NCBI RefSeq assembly: GCF_000380335.1
Contig: NC_021149.1
Coordinates: forward strand, 682,001-746,000
Source: Azotobacter vinelandii CA
GTDB taxonomy: Bacteria > Pseudomonadota > Gammaproteobacteria > Pseudomonadales > Pseudomonadaceae
Length of the DNA stretch: 64,000 nucleotides
Direction: 5' to 3'
The stretch's first letter is position 1; the number at the start of each line of letters is the position of its first letter. Positions 60,589 to 64,000 of this stretch are shown in pieces. The position numbers were made by a program, and so were the translations under genes. Below the pieces are notes generated by a model, which was not told the DNA's origin, made no database searches, and was given only the letters and a program-made list of their open reading frames with translations.

Positions 60589-61152
60589 GGCGAGCCATGC
60601 GATGACGCGCTCCGCATCGCTGTCGGCAGGATAGACGGGGTAGAACACTTTCTTGATCCGCCCGGCGCGGGCGATCAGCGTGAGCCGCCTGATCAGCACC
60701 TGCCCGGCCACCGTGAAGGTGGGAAGTCGCAAGGCTTCGGCGAAGGCGAGCCGGGCGTCGCTCAACAGTCGAAACGGCAGGTGCAGTCGCTCGACGGCCT
60801 CTCGCTGGTACTCCGTATCCTGCGCGCTCAGGCCGTAGACCGATGCACCCAGGGCGTGGAGCTGCGCGTGGTGATCGCGGTAGGCGCAGGACTGGGGCGT
60901 ACAGCCGCGGGCACCGGGTAGCGCATTCCATGCCGGCGTGCCACCGAGCGGTTCCTGATCGGGTTTCCCTGTCCGTGGATAGCAATAGACGACGACCCAG
61001 GGCGTTCCTGCCCCGGAAAGGTCCACGCTTTCTCCGGAGGTCGCCGGCAAGGCGATCGTGGGTAGCCGCGTACCGGGGAGGTGGTCGCAGGCTCCATCGT
61101 CCCGTGGAACGGGCAGATCATCGGGAAGGGCGTGAAGGTTGTCCGAGCGCAT
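60574..61152 (-). CDS. PrxQ/BCP-type peroxiredoxin
   Basis: 192 residues with a thioredoxin-like AhpC/TSA fold. The peroxidatic Cys84 is in ARGCTPQSC and the resolving Cys89 five residues later, the BCP/PrxQ arrangement. The usual catalytic segment is modified by an insertion after YCYPRTG (residues 57-62), making the protein longer than typical BCP. No signal peptide. Reduces peroxides with thioredoxin. Its 3' end overlaps the PhnD-like relic on the other strand. Confidence 0.82.
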   Translation of the reverse strand: MRSDNLHALPDDLPVPRDDGACDHLPGTRLPTIALPATSGESVDLSGAGTPWVVVYCYPRTGKPDQEPLGGTPAWNALPGARGCTPQSCAYRDHHAQLHALGASVYGLSAQDTEYQREAVERLHLPFRLLSDARLAFAEALRLPTFTVAGQVLIRRLTLIARAGRIKKVFYPVYPADSDAERVIAWLAARKR

Positions 61153-61275
61153 GGTTACCGGCTCCTTTGGCCATTGGGGACTCGAGCAGTCTCCCAGGGA
61201 CTGCGGTCCGTTGCATCAGGGTGGCGTCTTTGCACGGCTCGCGATCGGGGCAGGGGCTTCTTTCGGCCGGAGGCG

Positions 61276-63255
61276 CTACGGCGTCCAGGTCAGCGAGAGC
61301 AGGGCGCTGCGGCCGTCCTGGCGGAATTCGTGCAGGCCGAAGCTGGTGTAGAAGGGAGTATCCGGCCGGTTGTAGAGCACCTGCGAATACTCCTTGTCCA
61401 GCAGGTTGTCGATCTTGACCTGCCACTTCAGCGCCTCGCTCATCTGCCAGCTACCGCGCAGGCCGAGCAGGGCGTACCCGGCTATCCCGTGCTCGTTGGC
61501 GTCGTCCTCGTAGCGGCTGGATACCGCCTGCCAGCCGATGCCGGCGGAGAAGGCGCCGAAGCGGCGGTCGAGGTCCAGGCTCAGGTTGCGCCTGGCCCGG
61601 CGCGGCAGGGTGTGGCCGCTGTCGCGGTCGCGCGGGTCGACCAGGCTGGCGGCCAGTGCCGCCCGCCAGCCGAGAATGTCGCGCGACAGGGCCAGCTCCA
61701 GCCCCTGCAGGCGCGCCCGGTCGATATTCTCCAGGCGGTCGGAGAGGTTGCCCGGCCGGCTGGTCTCCACGATCAGGTCGTCCACCTCGGTACGGTAGGC
61801 GGACAGGCTCCAGTGGGTTCCGCGGTGTTCGCCGCGCAACTGGATCTCGTAACTCTTCGAACGCTCCGGCGCGAGGTCGGGATTGCCGCCGTAGAGCGGG
61901 GTGGGCGGAAAGTAGAGTTCGCTGAAACTCGGTGCATGGAAGCCCTCGGCATAACTCAGGATCAGCTCGGTAGCGCGCGCCAGGTCCAGGGTCAGTGCCG
62001 CGCTCCAGCTTTCCTCGCTGCCGAAGCGTTGGTTGTCGTCGTGGCGCAGGCCGATCTCGACGCCAAGACCTTCGCCCCGGTAGCTGTGGCGGACGAAGGC
62101 CGCGCGGTTCCAGCGCCGGGTTTCGTCGTAGTCGAGTTCGCCGTGCAGGCGTTCTTCGTACCACTCGGCACCGAGCAGCAACTGCCGGCGCTCGTCGAGC
62201 CTCAGGGTATTGAACCAGGCCAGTGAGTCCCGGTAGGTGTCGAAGCTGTGGTTGTTGACGAGGTTGTGATCGTCGCGGTTCTCGCTCCTGTTCTCGAAGT
62301 GGCCGGTTTCGATTCGGCTGGTCCAGGCCTCGCTGGGGCGGATCTCGAGGTGGGCGGCGACACTGCTGACGACGAAGCGCTCGTAGGGATCGCCGGGCCT
62401 GAAGCTGTAGACGTCGTCCAGTTCGCTCTCGCCGCGCTGGTCGAGCAGGTTCAGGCCGGCCTGGAGGTTGTCGGCGAAGCGGTGCTCCAGGGTCAGGTCG
62501 AGGGCGCGGCTGCGGAAGCCGTCGTGATCGGCGTCGCGCCCGCGATTGTCGGAGCTGCGGTCGAAGCCCTGGCTTTCCACCTGGCTGGCGCCCAGATCGA
62601 AGCGAGTCCGCTCGTCGCTGCCGGCGAGGTCGAACTCGCGTTCGAAGGCGCCCCGGTTACCGACCGCCAGACGCAGGCGCGGCCGCAGGCCGGGCTCTCC
62701 GCGACGGGTGAAGATGCGGATCAGCCCGCCGATGGCATCGGCGCCGTACTGACTGGCCAGGGGACCTCGGATCACCTCGATCCGCTCGATGCGTCCGGGG
62801 TCGAGGAACTCCAGGCGGGCCACGCCGCTGGCCGCGCTGTTGATGCGTACCCCGTCGACCAGCACCAGGGTCTGGCCGGGATTGGCGCCGCGAATGAAGG
62901 CGCCGCTCAGCGCTCCGCGTCCGCCGCCCTGGGCCATGACCACGCCGGGAACCCGGTTCAGCAGCTCCGGCACGCTCTGCACCTGCAGGCGCTCGATATC
63001 GTCGTGGGTGAATACCGTGGCGGCGGCGCTCGCCGGCTCGATGGACCCGGTCGACTGGCGCGAGACGACGCTCTGGGTAGGCAAGCGGAAGGTCGCCGGA
63101 GCCTCGCTCGAGTCGGCGGCGAGAAGGGGCGCGGGCAGCAGGGCGGCGGCCAGGGTGAGGGGGGCCATCCGCGGCGCGCGCAGTAGCGCCGGCGGACGGG
63201 ATGGAGCGGGGCGGAGCCGCCGGAAGGCCGGCAGCGCTGGTTCGGGTGAGGGCAT
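61276..63255 (-). CDS. TonB-dependent outer-membrane receptor, BtuB-like
   Basis: 659 residues from the ATG at 63255; the internal Met30 (MAPLTLAAALLPAPLLA) would give a more standard signal peptide. TonB-box-like region about 55-65, plug domain (about 70-180, with LNRVPGVVMAQGGGRG, FIRGANPGQTLVLVDGVRIN, and IERIEVIRGPLASQYGADAI) and a beta-barrel ending in an aromatic-containing LLSLTWTP. The plug and overall length fit BtuB (cobalamin) best. Twenty-seven bases after dxs on the same strand, leaving no room for a cobalamin riboswitch of its own. Confidence 0.8.
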   Translation of the reverse strand: MPSPEPALPAFRRLRPAPSRPPALLRAPRMAPLTLAAALLPAPLLAADSSEAPATFRLPTQSVVSRQSTGSIEPASAAATVFTHDDIERLQVQSVPELLNRVPGVVMAQGGGRGALSGAFIRGANPGQTLVLVDGVRINSAASGVARLEFLDPGRIERIEVIRGPLASQYGADAIGGLIRIFTRRGEPGLRPRLRLAVGNRGAFEREFDLAGSDERTRFDLGASQVESQGFDRSSDNRGRDADHDGFRSRALDLTLEHRFADNLQAGLNLLDQRGESELDDVYSFRPGDPYERFVVSSVAAHLEIRPSEAWTSRIETGHFENRSENRDDHNLVNNHSFDTYRDSLAWFNTLRLDERRQLLLGAEWYEERLHGELDYDETRRWNRAAFVRHSYRGEGLGVEIGLRHDDNQRFGSEESWSAALTLDLARATELILSYAEGFHAPSFSELYFPPTPLYGGNPDLAPERSKSYEIQLRGEHRGTHWSLSAYRTEVDDLIVETSRPGNLSDRLENIDRARLQGLELALSRDILGWRAALAASLVDPRDRDSGHTLPRRARRNLSLDLDRRFGAFSAGIGWQAVSSRYEDDANEHGIAGYALLGLRGSWQMSEALKWQVKIDNLLDKEYSQVLYNRPDTPFYTSFGLHEFRQDGRSALLSLTWTP

Positions 63256-63282
63256 GGGGGCGATCCGTCGCGTTCGGTCGAT

Positions 63283-64000
63283 TCAGCTCAGCATGTTCAG
63301 TCGTTCGCACACCGCCGCCTCGATGCCAGCGGCGTCCAGGCCGCATTCGGCGAGCATTTCCGCGGGCCGGGCGTGTTCCACGTAATAGTCCGGCAGGCCC
63401 AGGTGGAGGAGCGGCCTGAGGAGGCCGGCCTCGGCGAGGTATTCCGCCACCGCGCTGCCGGCGCCGCCCATGATGCTGTTCTCCTCGACGGTCACCAGCA
63501 GCTCGTGGCCGGCGGCCAGTTCGCGTACCAGTTCCTCGTCCAGCGGCTTGACGAAGCGCATGTCGGCCACCGTGGCGTCCAGCTTCCCGGCCACCCGCAG
63601 CGCCTCGGCCACCTGCACGCCGAACACCAGCAGGGCGACCCGCGGGCCGTCGCTCTTCCCGCTCCGGCGGCGCAGCACGCCCTTGCCGATCGGCAAGGGC
63701 TCCAGGCCCGGCTCGAGGGGTGCGTTCGGTCCGCTGCCGCGCGGGTAGCGCACCGCCGCCGGGCCTTCGAACAGGTAGCCGGTGGTGAGCAGCCGGCGCA
63801 GCTCGTTCTCGTCGCTGGGGGTCATCACCAGCATGCCGGGGATGCAGCGCAGGTAGGAGAGGTCGAAGCTGCCGGCGTGGGTCGGGCCGTCCTCGCCGAC
63901 CAGGCCGGCGCGGTCGATGGCGAACAGCACGTCGAGGTTCTGCACCGCGACGTCGTGGATCAACTGGTCGTAGGCGCGCTGCAGGAAGGTCGAGTAGATC
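63283..64000 (-). CDS. dxs: 1-deoxy-D-xylulose-5-phosphate synthase, 5' end outside window
   Basis: C-terminal 239 codons of DXS, the thiamine-diphosphate enzyme that starts the MEP isoprenoid pathway. The transketolase pyrimidine-binding segment [16 protein letters not shown], the RYPRGSG motif and the C-terminal domain with [16 protein letters not shown] are clear. The reading frame is open to the window edge ([16 protein letters not shown]), so the coding sequence continues on the minus strand beyond 64000. Confidence 0.95.
   Translation of the reverse strand, partial: IYSTFLQRAYDQLIHDVAVQNLDVLFAIDRAGLVGEDGPTHAGSFDLSYLRCIPGMLVMTPSDENELRRLLTTGYLFEGPAAVRYPRGSGPNAPLEPGLEPLPIGKGVLRRRSGKSDGPRVALLVFGVQVAEALRVAGKLDATVADMRFVKPLDEELVRELAAGHELLVTVEENSIMGGAGSAVAEYLAEAGLLRPLLHLGLPDYYVEHARPAEMLAECGLDAAGIEAAVCERLNMLS

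Noticed and set aside
63256..63282. Cobalamin riboswitch in front of the BtuB-like gene
   Set aside because: Only 27 bases separate it from the dxs stop, far too short for the aptamer.

Overview
The window is high-GC gammaproteobacterial chromosome with Pseudomonadaceae gene order, most likely Azotobacter (A. vinelandii or a close relative). The basis is (i) the block serB / psd-rhdA-rsgA / orn / queG / nnr-tsaE-amiB-mutL-miaA-hfq-hflX-hflKC-hisZ-purA-tRNA-Leu-rnr-rlmB-rpsF-rpsR-rplI-dnaB, which is the usual Pseudomonas order, and (ii) a rhodanese at 20970-21785 that matches, from memory, the 271-residue A. vinelandii RhdA with its CQTHHRS active-site loop. No database search was possible; names rest on motifs, length and context.

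Region 1 (1-5.2 kb) is accessory: the end of a DUF4157-type protein with three copies of a novel-looking cysteine module, about 1.6 kb of mostly non-coding DNA of lower GC holding one probable small membrane protein and a 34-bp near-palindrome, a patatin-like phospholipase, and two DUF4136 lipoproteins. Region 2 (5.2-15.1 kb) is metabolic: cmoM with a MazG-like gene, a periplasmic glutaminase-asparaginase next to the AatJQMP acidic amino-acid ABC transporter (with a near-consensus sigma-54 promoter), the MsrPQ periplasmic methionine sulfoxide repair pair, an SDR plus thiolase pair, and two very small proteins.

Region 3 (15.4-46.6 kb) is the conserved housekeeping core: serine and phosphatidylethanolamine synthesis, ribosome assembly GTPases RsgA and HflX, RNA turnover (Orn, RNase R), tRNA and rRNA modification (QueG, TsaE, MiaA, RlmB), cell-wall amidase, mismatch repair, Hfq, HflKC, purine and histidine enzymes, two identical tRNA-Leu(CAG) genes, a ribosomal protein operon and the replicative helicase. 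Within it, a 142-bp palindromic element begins inside the serB stop codon, and a truncated FimX-like EAL-domain remnant directly follows psd.

Region 4 (45.4-57.6 kb) carries an MFS transporter, a YgiQ radical-SAM protein, RlmG, a ferredoxin-NADP reductase, TesB, a HAD phosphatase, a zinc peptidase, a DUF411 protein, TrmA and a purine permease. Region 5 (57.8-60.6 kb) is the most striking stretch: a decayed phosphonate C-P lyase operon in which recognisable pieces of phnG, phnH, phnK, phnM, phnP and a PhnD-like binding protein survive in broken frames around an intact phnN. The window ends with a PrxQ-type peroxiredoxin, a BtuB-like TonB receptor and the 3' part of dxs.

I did not find a convincing undescribed system. 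The best leads are the phn fossil with its retained phnN, the palindromic element at serB, and the DUF4157 protein with its C-x6-C-x11-C-x-C repeats.
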